NCBI GenBank assembly: GCA_036924285.1
Contig: JAYKYS010000001.1
Span: 9,883,501-9,947,500 of the forward strand
Reading direction: 5' to 3'
DNA length: 64,000 nucleotides
Source of the DNA: Asterella californica
Lineage: Eukaryota > Streptophyta > Marchantiopsida > Marchantiales > Aytoniaceae
The notes under the pieces were generated by a model, which had not been told where the DNA came from, searched no databases, and saw only the letters and a program-made list of their open reading frames with translations. Within the stretch, counting starts at the first letter, position 1, and each line of letters starts with the position of its first letter. Below are positions 56,649-64,000 of this stretch, piece after piece. The translations under genes were made by a program, and so were the position numbers.

Positions 56649-57860
56649 GTGCGGGACTAGGGACCATGGGGACCTCATAGGGGTCCGGGGAAGTCGCTTC
56701 CTCCACGCGGAATACCTGGGAAGACGGCTCGTCTTCCTGTCTTCCGGAGCGTCTTCTAGAGTCTTCTCGTCTTCCAACGCTGTCACCACCAAATGCACAG
56801 CGAGATCGAACTCCTCCTTCTCCATTCCGGATCTAGTCGATGGTGCTGGAGCGTGGGAAGATGCGGTTGCAGGTGTCGGAAGCGAGGGAAGACCATAAAG
56901 TGTCTTCACTCCTTCTATCTGTCGATCCAAGTACCTGAACATGCTCTCCCGACATTCCACCAACATCGCTTTGGACTCGCTGTCCCATCCTCTAGCTAAG
57001 GTAAGTAACTTCCTACTCGCGGTGTAGTTGAATTTCTTCCGAAGCGCTTCCACCGACTGTGCCAACATCTTCTGTGCACGGGCCTCTGCTGCTTCCCTCT
57101 GCGTCTTCTCAGCTGCAGCTCGCGCTTCCGCGGCTTCTCGCTGCGTCTTCCATATGGTCTGCTCTTCTGCGAGGGCGGTGATCTTCTCCCGCACTCGTGT
57201 GACCTCCTGATTGCGCTGCTGTACCCGCGCCTGCAACTCCTGGTTGCTCTTCCGAAGTTGCATCGATTCCTTGGCAGAAGCGGCTGCTTCCACCTTGTAT
57301 CTTGCTGCGAGCTTCTCCACGGTGCGGAGACTAGCTTCCAGCGACTCTGTCTTCTTTTGGGCTTCCTCCTGTCGCAGCAAGGTGCGCAGGCCGAACCCAG
57401 GTTGTAAGGGCCTCTCCTGTGCCTTCGCCTTCTTCTCCAGCAACTCCATAGCTGGCTGGATCTCCTTCTGGAAGTAGGCGCTGAACTCCTCCAGTCATCT
57501 TCCTGCGGAAGACAAGTTCATCTCTACCACTCACTCCGTGGTGTCGACGTCGTCTTCCAGAGGCAAGGAAGCCTCTTCCACCACTACGACCTTCATCTTC
57601 TGTGCACGAGAAGAAGCTACTCTTCTCATCTTCCGGGGTGGAAGACTCCTCATGGCAGGAGCGGCTCTCTTCTTTGCGCTTCCTCGCATCGCAGCAGGAG
57701 CGCCCATCCATCCTTCGTCTTCTGGAGTCTTCGGAAGACTCCCAGGCGTTGCAGAAGCGGTCTTCTGCTCTGATCGGGTACTCAGCAAGTCTTCTTCCGA
57801 GTCGGACTCCGATCCTGAATGAATGAGGGAGATGGGTGTCCTCGGTACGCTTCTGGGACC
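56649..57860 (-). pseudogene. R3 coiled-coil gene, middle part, cut by B2 and by E
   Basis: Minus-strand continuation of 46361-46612. It runs from the E insertion edge (57860) through the acidic linker, the PPRKMRRVASS basic patch and the coiled coil (57449-56900, open), then the conserved MFRYLDRQIEGVKTLYG stretch. Breaks are a stop near 57531, a stop near 57500 and a frameshift near 56740. The N-terminal domain should lie beyond E, outside the window. The coiled coil here is the cleanest of the four R copies. Confidence 0.7.
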
Positions 57861-58776
57861 TGTAACGACCTATGTTACACATAGGAAGTTTATCTATTAG
57901 TAAGGTGTTTAGTTCTAACTAAGTGTTGAGAATGTTTATTTGCTGCCAAAGTACTTTTAGGAGATATCAAGTTAGTCATGACTAGCTAAAAGTTAGTTAT
58001 GGTTAAACTTAGCTGTACTTTTGGCAGAATTCAGATATTTGCTAAAGAGTGAGCACTACTATCTTGTCATCTTGTCTAAAAGGTAGAAAGGGGGTGGAAA
58101 GTATCCCTTATCTCCTTTTTGACTTGATATTAGTGGTTGGATTAAAGTTGTGGACTTTGTGGGCATTAAAAACAAGAAGAGATTCCACATGTTTCCTTTT
58201 TAGTGGGTCCTAGTGTAGAGGGGGGGTGGAAATTCGAGATTCCTTGAGAATATTCCAGAATCCTTCTAGAAGTTGTTGACTTTGAAGGAATAAGCCCATG
58301 TGAAAAGGTAAAAAGCCCATGTGATCAATGCTTTTACCTTAAGTAATATCTTAGTAAAACCCGGTAAAAGTAGTTACGGCTGAGTTACCGGAGGGTACCA
58401 AAGTAAAAACCTAGAATGTATAAATAGAGGAGTAGAGAAGAGCTCCTCATCCTTGTTTTCACATCGTCGTAATGACAACTTGAGTAATATAGAGAGTGTG
58501 GGATATTTTTAGCATGTGAGAACTTGAGAGACGTCGTTAGAATGGAGGATTTTAGTGGATGAGATTATGGAGATTTTAGTTGATAAGTTTGTGGGTGTAT
58601 GAATGAGAGTGAACTTAGCATTTTTCCCTTCAAGATTCATGGTGTGCTTCCATCAAAGCCATCAGAGGTGACCCCTGAGTGAGAGACAGGCCCGACAGTT
58701 GCAGATTCGTGGATGACGATCGTGGAGGTTGAGAGATCGGGGGGTAGTTGATCGTTAGGACCGCGGAGGGTTTACA
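57861..58776 (+). repeat. 5' LTR of E
   Basis: TGTAACGACC to GGGTTTACA, 916 bp, TG...CA ends, followed by TTTT and the PBS. No gene inside. Confidence 0.92.
58419..58427 (+). promoter_or_regulatory. TATA box of the E LTR
   Basis: TATAAATAG followed by AGGAGTAGAG, 558 bases into the LTR. Transcription should start about 30 bases on. Confidence 0.75.
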
Positions 58777-58780
58777 TTTT

Positions 58781-58799
58781 TGGTTCCGTTGCCGGGACC
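58781..58799 (+). other. Primer binding site of E
   Basis: TGGTTCCGTTGCCGGGACC, four bases after the LTR. It has the typical TGG start and the CCGTTGCCGGG core seen in plant elements, but differs from the tRNA-Asp version (TTCC in place of CGCC). I cannot name the tRNA. Confidence 0.75.
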
Positions 58800-58822
58800 T
58801 CACTTGAAGGGATCGTTGAACG

Positions 58823-58993
58823 ATGTTTAGAGTTCAGTTCTATATTCGACAAAAGGAGATTATGAGAGAGCACATGGAGAGAACGTTGGGAGGAGAGAGA
58901 GCTAACGCGATGTTAGCAACGTTAGAACCTTTCGTGTATCCCGTAGTGATATATGACGCGTTCGAAGTCATTCTTTACATCTTGTTCACTTAG
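58823..58993 (+). CDS. Small leader ORF a of E, 56 residues, unknown
   Basis: It is the first ATG after the PBS, ending at TAG 58991-58993. The N-terminal third is basic/acidic and the C-terminal half hydrophobic (PFVYPVVIYDAF, VILYILF). Thirty-five residues from TLGGE onward align without gaps to leader ORF d (60596-60760), with 14 identities by eye and mostly conservative changes. This makes chance ORF status less likely. It has no recognised domain. It could also be a spliced exon. Confidence 0.45.
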   Translation: MFRVQFYIRQKEIMREHMERTLGGERANAMLATLEPFVYPVVIYDAFEVILYILFT

Positions 58994-59029
58994 AAAGGGT
59001 TTGAGGAGAGTTGAAAGGAGGTGCAACAA

Positions 59030-59570
59030 GAGTTGTAGAGAAGGAGGAGAGAAAAGTTATTAGAGGAGAGAAATTTGTGAGTTTAGAAATTCTGCTCTCT
59101 GGAAAATTTGTACAGTCGCTGTCAACTTTTCTGTGAATTTTATTTTCCTGAGAAACTTTCCAATGTTTTAGATTGGCTGATAACCTATCTAAGACAAAAG
59201 GAATCATAGGAAAAGGTGGTCTAGAGAGGGAGCAATGATTTTTCAAAGTTGAGGGGGTCTATTCGTGAGAGTTGAGGAATTCTGTTCTCTGGAAAAAGTT
59301 TACAGTCAGTGTCAGATTTTCTGTGAATTTTATTTTCCTGAGAAACTTTCCAGTGTTTTAGAGTGGCTGATAAGCTATCCAGGACAAAAGAAATCATGAG
59401 AAGATGAGGTCTGAAGAGGGAGAAAGGATTTTTCAAAGTGGAGGGGGTTGACAACCATGAGGGAAGTGAAAATATACAAATTTCAGTTCTCTGAAAATTT
59501 GTACAGTCATCACCATCTCTTCTGATTAGAGAAGTTTCTGTTGAAACTTCATGATTTAGTAGCTTGGAGG
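59030..59570 (+). repeat. Tandem repeat in the E leader, about 2.5 copies of 180-200 bp
   Basis: CTGTGAATTTTATTTTCCTG occurs with a 180-bp offset (about 59130 and 59310). TCTCTGGAAAA-like starts recur near 59096, 59284 and 59489. The third copy is partial. It is non-coding on the plus strand. Confidence 0.85.
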
Positions 59571-59663
59571 TTGAGCTACTGGAGACCACAAAAATCTTGG
59601 AGAGATCTCTTACCAACTAAGAGAGATACGTTTCGGCATACAAGGAGGTCTTGAAGATACGTC

Positions 59664-59981
59664 ATGGGGAATCCAGTTCGAATGACGAGGTGGAAGAAGA
59701 GACGTTTAGGAGTTCGAACAGAGATGGAGAAGCCCAAGTTAAGTATAGATGAGTTACGAACACGCATCTATAGCACTTGGGGTGCCCTCTTTACTCTATA
59801 CGAAGAAGCTTCCGCGACAATTGGCACAGATTTGAAGAAAGTCGAGTTTAAAGCATCATTCACTATGGAGGCCACGAATGCTCCTGGTGAAATAGAGTTG
59901 GATCCTTACAAGAGCGAGTTCAAGATGTCTGTTGTGATGAGTACAAACGAGGGTGAGGAGGATCATATCTTTGATAGTTAA
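59664..59981 (+). CDS. Leader ORF b of E, 105 residues, unknown
   Basis: ATG 59664 to TAA 59979-59981. Basic N-terminus (TRWKKRRLGVRTE), a helical segment (LSIDELRTRIYSTWGALFTL), then alternating charged/hydrophobic residues suggesting strands, and an acidic end. No known domain recognised. It lies between the leader repeats and ORF c, where most Ty3/gypsy elements have no gene. Codon composition looks like the gag-pol frame. It may be an accessory protein or an exon. Confidence 0.5.
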   Translation: MGNPVRMTRWKKRRLGVRTEMEKPKLSIDELRTRIYSTWGALFTLYEEASATIGTDLKKVEFKASFTMEATNAPGEIELDPYKSEFKMSVVMSTNEGEEDHIFDS

Positions 59982-60119
59982 TATTAGATTAGATTTTATT
60001 TCGTGTATCGCATGTATAATGCACGATTTCTAATATAAAGCTCGGAAGAGTTAAGAAAGTAATGTAGAATTATTTTCCTCTATGATATTTTGTCCACTTA
60101 ATGGTTGAGAAGGTGCAAC

Positions 60120-60596
60120 ATGAGTGGAAATTCAAAAGATTGGAAAGTTAGACTTAGAAACCTTCCTCAAGGTTTAGATGTCATAGTAAGTGTCGGAGAA
60201 AGTTCGAGAGAGATTATCGTCGAGTTTGAAAACCCTAGTACTAAACCTCAAGTAGAATCGCCGAGGAGAAGAGTAGAAACCGACTTGTGGTGTTATTTCT
60301 GTAGAGGGTTGGGACACAAAGTAGTGAATTGTCCAACTAGAATCAGAACCGAGAGAGCTAAAGGGAAGCGGGAGTTTACTGATTTGAGTCTTCGAGTGGG
60401 TCCATCGTCACCAACGCCAATTCATCTTCTAGGCGAAGATCCTTGTCCAAGTTGTGGAGTGGGTGATCTATCAAGAGGACACAAGTGCGTCGATGTGGCC
60501 GCCCTACTTACGTCCGTAGTCGAGAAGTTGGACGAGACTCAAAGAGCTGAGACGGAGAAGTTGTCGACTTCAAAGGAGGACTCGGCTGAGTTGTGA
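60120..60596 (+). CDS. Leader ORF c of E: CCHC zinc-knuckle protein, 158 residues
   Basis: I chose the ATG at 60120; the frame is also open a few codons upstream. An N-terminal strand-rich part (WKVRLRNLPQGLDVIVSV) is followed by a perfect CX2CX4HX4C knuckle (CYFCRGLGHKVVNC), a basic stretch, and a second Cys/His cluster (CPSCGVGDLSRGHKC). Zinc knuckles of this kind bind nucleic acid. The gag-pol frame has its own knuckle (61704-61742), so this is an extra one. The stop TGA overlaps the ATG of ORF d (TGATG). Confidence 0.65.
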   Translation: MSGNSKDWKVRLRNLPQGLDVIVSVGESSREIIVEFENPSTKPQVESPRRRVETDLWCYFCRGLGHKVVNCPTRIRTERAKGKREFTDLSLRVGPSSPTPIHLLGEDPCPSCGVGDLSRGHKCVDVAALLTSVVEKLDETQRAETEKLSTSKEDSAEL

Positions 60597-60760
60597 TGGA
60601 GATCGTCATTCGGATGGTGGAGAAGGCGGTGATGCGACTCAGACTCATGATTACCTTGGGGGAAGAGATGGCACAAGAGGTGTTGTTACAACCATTTCCT
60701 TTCATTTTACCTATGGTAGATTATTCGCGAATGGAATTGGTGATGTTCGTACTCTTTTAG
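60596..60760 (+). CDS. Small leader ORF d of E, 54 residues, related to ORF a
   Basis: The ATG overlaps the ORF c stop in TGATG, an arrangement that would allow termination-reinitiation; TAG is at 60758-60760. The N-terminal half is charged (MVEKAVMRLRLM), then TLGEE and hydrophobic PFPFILPMVDY and ELVMFVLF, in the same spacing as ORF a. It ends 49 bases before gag-pol. Function unknown; the hydrophobic C-terminus could be a membrane or packing segment. Confidence 0.45.
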   Translation: MEIVIRMVEKAVMRLRLMITLGEEMAQEVLLQPFPFILPMVDYSRMELVMFVLF

Positions 60761-60809
60761 CGAGTAGTTATTGCACGACGATTAGAAGAGTAGAAAGAGT
60801 AGTTACAAG

Positions 60810-63800
60810 ATGGGAAAGCTACCCGTGTTTCATGGGAAGGACAATGAAGATGTAGAACCGTTTGTTCGAGACTTCAAAAGGAGTTGCATCGGAAACAACG
60901 TGAGAAGGAAGGAAGAATGGGTGTTGTTACTGCCAGAGTTTTTAGAAGATTTTGCTCTTACGTGGTATGAAGACCGAGTGAAGAGCCAGACACCTGGTGC
61001 AGTTGAGGACACATGGGAGACGTTGAGTAATGCACTCATCGAAGAATTTCTTCCAGAAGAGAGTTATGAGAAGCTCATGGTGGAGCTTACTCATTTGAAG
61101 CAACGTGACGACGAGAAAGTTCGGCAATATGCCGAAAGGGTGGATAAGTTGGAGCAACGGTTTCGGACGGTCCTACGGAAGAGTGGAGACAATGTGGAAC
61201 TAACGATGGCGGGGATTGGAGCAGTGCTGACCAAGAACTTGGTGGGAGGGTTGAGACCTTCAATTCGAACCCAAGTGAGGTACGAGAAGCCAGCAACCAA
61301 AGCGGAGGCCATCAAGATAGCGACAAATATGGAAGAGAGTTTGGATGAAGGAGATATCATCCAACCTCATCATGCTGCTCTGGTGTCAACTCCGACTCCT
61401 GGTGTAGCCACAACGATCGCACCTGCACCATCACAATTGGTGATTGCTTCAACGTCAGCTCCTACTCCAACGGTGGTGCCAAGACCGTTTGTCCCAACAA
61501 CGATGTCTACTGCCACCTCTGATTTTCATGCCGAGCTGAAGAGCATCACTGACACTCTTGCGGATCTCAAGATAAATGTGGTGCAGTTACGAGAATGGAG
61601 GAACAAAGGTGGAGGAGGAGGTCAAAGAGGTTACGACAACAATCCCAACCGAGGAAATCAAGGTAACTTTGGAGGCAACCAAGGTAACTTTGGAGGAATC
61701 ACTTGTTGGACGTGTGGAGGTTCTCATTTCCAGCGAAATTGTCCTAACAACGGAGCAAGAGGTGCCGAAGCTGTCAGAATGAATGTGGGTGGAGGAAATC
61801 CATCACAAGGACGAGACAAAGGGGTGGCTACTATCGATGTCGTGCGAGATCCCATCTACGAGAAAGGAGAGAGTTCAAACTCTTCTCATGCACCGGTGGA
61901 GCTTTTAGCTCAAGAAAGAAAAAGAACTCGATTTTCTGATGAACCGGTTTTCATGGAGGAGTCAGCAAGTAGAAGTACTCGTTCGAGTAATGTTTCGAGT
62001 ACACCAAGGGAGCCAAGAAGGAAGCTGGGGATGACGGATTTCACCATTTCATCTTCCCAAGCGGGATATGATGTGGTTGAAGATGTGGGTGCTCAGAAAG
62101 CCAACATCACTGTTGGACAACTGATCGCACTTAATCCCAGCTTACGAAGGGAACTCAGAGGAGGACTGAGTTCTAAGAGAAGCAAGAAGAAGAAACCCAA
62201 GAGCAAGACATCAAAGTCAGTGGGAGTTGGTGTGGTGGATGTGCATGCTTCAGAGGTATGCACTAGGGCTTCAAAGATTGAAGTCCGATTGAATGGTCAC
62301 TACGTCTCTGACGTATTGGTGGATGGAGGGTCGGCTGTAAACGCCATATCGGAGAGGTTGATGAAGAAGTTGGGAATGGAACCAACTCGCCCGGCTAGCA
62401 TTGTCGTGGGGATGGCTAACAAGCAACGGGTAAGACCTCTTGGTGTGTTAGAGAAGGTGGTCGTGTCTGTGATGGGAGTTCAAACATTGATGTCCTTTCA
62501 AGTGTTAAAGGACTCTAGTTATGATTTGCTCCTAGGTAGGCCTTGGTTGAGAGCTGTGCGCACCACGGATAGGTGGCACAAGGGATACTTACGAATTGGG
62601 CCTAGAGATCATAGAGTGATAGTTCCTCTCTCGGGTGTTGGAGTTGTGACTTCTGACTCTGATAGACCCACTAGTGACTACTGGGAATCTGATACGGAGG
62701 ATGATCAGAGTGTCTCGGAAGTAGATACTGGGGATTCTTACGACCAAGAATCCTCGTCTGAGGATGAAGGATTTGGTCGAGACGAATCAGTACATCAGCT
62801 TAGTGCTATTGACTTGTTGCCTCGACCAGCAGTGGAGAAAGATCCTGACAAAGAAGAGTTGAGTGAGGCAGAGATTGTGAGAAGACTCTCTACCCTGAAG
62901 TTTGGTATCAATGTCACTCAAGAAGAGAAAAGTAGATTCCTAGATATATTTCGAAAATATATCCATGTGTTTGCTTTCAGCTACAAGGATTTGAAGGAGG
63001 TGACCCTCGAGACTCATCGAATCGAATTGGAGGAGAACGCAAGACCAGTTCGACAGAAGCAGAGAAGGGTCAATCCTACAACGGCAATGATGGTCAAGGA
63101 GGAGATAGACAAGTTGAAGGAGGCGAGTTTCATCTATGAGGTGGAGAACTCAGAATGGGTTTCACCCATTGTGATTGTCAAGAAGAAGAATGGTAAGCTG
63201 CGAGTGTGCATAGACTATAAGAAGCTGAATGCAGTTACCAAGAAGGACTATTATCCTCTACCATTTATAGATGAGATTTTGGAGGAAGTTGCCGGTCATG
63301 AGTGGTACAGCTTTGGTGATGGTTATAGTGGATACAACCAGATCAAGATAGCACAGGAGTACCAGCAGTTGACTACTTTCACTACTCCTTGGGGAACATT
63401 TGCATTTCGAGTGATGCCATTCGGACTGTGTAATGCTCCGGCCACGTTTCAGAGGTTCATGAACAAGGTGTTTGAACCATTCATAGGGAAGTTTGTTCGG
63501 GATTTCATTGACGATTTCTGTGTGTACGGACGAAAGGAGGACCACTTTGATCATGTGATCAAAGTTTTGCAGCGGTTGGAGCAAGCCAACGCTTCTCTAA
63601 ATCCAGAGAAGTGCATCTTTGGCTGCGAAGAAGGTCTGCTGTTAGGGCACATCATTTCCAAGAATGGGATTGCGGTAGATCCTGAGAAGGTGAAGAAGAT
63701 TGTGGATCTTCCATTTCCGATCAACTTGACAAAGTTGAGGCAGTTTCTTGGCATGGTTGGATATTATCGTAGGTTTGTCTTTTCCTTCTCAAACAAAGCA

Positions 63801-64000
63801 ATAGCTTTGACTATGTACATGAAGAAGGGAGTTGATTTTGACTTGATAGTGCATGATCAGAAGGCAAAGGAAGCATTTGAGGAGCTGAAAAAGGCATTAG
63901 TGACAGCTCCTATACTTGCTAAACCTGAGTGGAGTAAAGCATTTATTCTGTATACGGATGCCTCCAATGTAGCAATCGGATGTACATTAAGTCAGCTAGA
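60810..64000 (+). CDS. gag-pol: Gag-Pol polyprotein of E, 3' partial, open for 1063 codons
   Basis: From ATG 60810 the frame has no stop to the end of the window. The Gag capsid part has the retrotransposon gag pattern (LTWYEDRVKS, WETLSNALIEEFLP, LMVELTHLKQRDDEKVRQYAERV). A Gly/Asn-rich stretch leads to the zinc knuckle CWTCGGSHFQRNC (CX2CX3HX4C, residues 299-311). Protease has VLVDGGSAVNAIS (Asp 505; DGG for D[S/T]G). An acidic linker follows, then RT with KLRVCIDYKKLN, FGLCNAPATFQRF and FIDDF (Asp 901-902). RNase H begins with LYTDASNVAIGCTLSQ (Asp 1050). Integrase lies outside. Unlike A and B, gag and pol share one frame and need no frameshift. Confidence 0.95.
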   Translation, partial: MGKLPVFHGKDNEDVEPFVRDFKRSCIGNNVRRKEEWVLLLPEFLEDFALTWYEDRVKSQTPGAVEDTWETLSNALIEEFLPEESYEKLMVELTHLKQRDDEKVRQYAERVDKLEQRFRTVLRKSGDNVELTMAGIGAVLTKNLVGGLRPSIRTQVRYEKPATKAEAIKIATNMEESLDEGDIIQPHHAALVSTPTPGVATTIAPAPSQLVIASTSAPTPTVVPRPFVPTTMSTATSDFHAELKSITDTLADLKINVVQLREWRNKGGGGGQRGYDNNPNRGNQGNFGGNQGNFGGITCWTCGGSHFQRNCPNNGARGAEAVRMNVGGGNPSQGRDKGVATIDVVRDPIYEKGESSNSSHAPVELLAQERKRTRFSDEPVFMEESASRSTRSSNVSSTPREPRRKLGMTDFTISSSQAGYDVVEDVGAQKANITVGQLIALNPSLRRELRGGLSSKRSKKKKPKSKTSKSVGVGVVDVHASEVCTRASKIEVRLNGHYVSDVLVDGGSAVNAISERLMKKLGMEPTRPASIVVGMANKQRVRPLGVLEKVVVSVMGVQTLMSFQVLKDSSYDLLLGRPWLRAVRTTDRWHKGYLRIGPRDHRVIVPLSGVGVVTSDSDRPTSDYWESDTEDDQSVSEVDTGDSYDQESSSEDEGFGRDESVHQLSAIDLLPRPAVEKDPDKEELSEAEIVRRLSTLKFGINVTQEEKSRFLDIFRKYIHVFAFSYKDLKEVTLETHRIELEENARPVRQKQRRVNPTTAMMVKEEIDKLKEASFIYEVENSEWVSPIVIVKKKNGKLRVCIDYKKLNAVTKKDYYPLPFIDEILEEVAGHEWYSFGDGYSGYNQIKIAQEYQQLTTFTTPWGTFAFRVMPFGLCNAPATFQRFMNKVFEPFIGKFVRDFIDDFCVYGRKEDHFDHVIKVLQRLEQANASLNPEKCIFGCEEGLLLGHIISKNGIAVDPEKVKKIVDLPFPINLTKLRQFLGMVGYYRRFVFSFSNKAIALTMYMKKGVDFDLIVHDQKAKEAFEELKKALVTAPILAKPEWSKAFILYTDASNVAIGCTLSQL

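Larger units (their letters stand above)
57861..64000 (+). mobile_element. E: Ty3/gypsy element, 3' end outside the window
   Basis: 5' LTR, PBS, a 2-kb leader with four small ORFs and tandem repeats, then a single gag-protease-RT-RNase H frame that is still open at 64000. It is inserted in R3. Close to D in protein sequence and LTR ends, but a separate family. The lack of any stop in the long frame suggests recent activity. Confidence 0.95.

Noticed and set aside
58986..59616. Minus-strand open frames across the E leader repeats
   Set aside because: Low-complexity antisense of the tandem repeats; no conservation between units beyond the DNA repeat.

Overview
The window is a dense, nested pile of plant-type Ty3/gypsy LTR retrotransposons. 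I found no ordinary host gene, rRNA or tRNA gene. The Gag-Pol styles, a primer binding site (PBS) matching the 3' end of plant tRNA-Asp, and the scale of nesting point to a large repeat-rich streptophyte genome. A non-seed plant or charophyte alga is my guess from the protein style; I cannot fix the species.

Layout: 1-7216 element A1 (+; gag, pol, truncated 3' LTR). 7217-13268 element R-a (-; truncated 3' LTR carrying a coiled-coil gene, plus the end of its pol). 13269-17184 D-minus (LTR and pol). 17185-24762 B1 (+; 5'-truncated gag, broken pol, 3' LTR). 24763-30452 D-plus (pol and LTR), with an inverted solo LTR at 28323-29602. 30453-33625 R-plus (truncated coding LTR). 33626-39355 R2 (-; leader with PBS, then a whole coding LTR). 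39356-44743 A2 (-; LTR and pol), interrupted by S, a 2748-bp solo coding LTR at 40185-42932. 44744-57860 R3 (-), interrupted by the complete 10-kb element B2 (46613-56644, -). 57861-64000 E (+; 5' LTR, PBS, four small leader ORFs and a long open gag-pol that runs off the window).

Insertion order can be read from the nesting: A2 is oldest, then R3, R2 and S went into it, then B2 and E went into R3. D-minus and D-plus are inverted arms of exactly equal length (3916 bp each) around B1, once the solo LTR and one copy of its target site are removed.

Most unusual: (1) the R and S families appear to carry a protein gene (N-terminal domain, acidic linker, long coiled coil) inside the LTR itself. This is supported by a PBS at one LTR edge in R2, by pol plus a polypurine tract at the other edge in R-a, and by S being a clean TG...CA unit with a 5-bp target duplication and no internal repeats. 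(2) Element E has a leader of four small ORFs, two of which look like diverged copies of one small hydrophobic protein. (3) Families A and B keep a -1 frameshift window between gag and pol.
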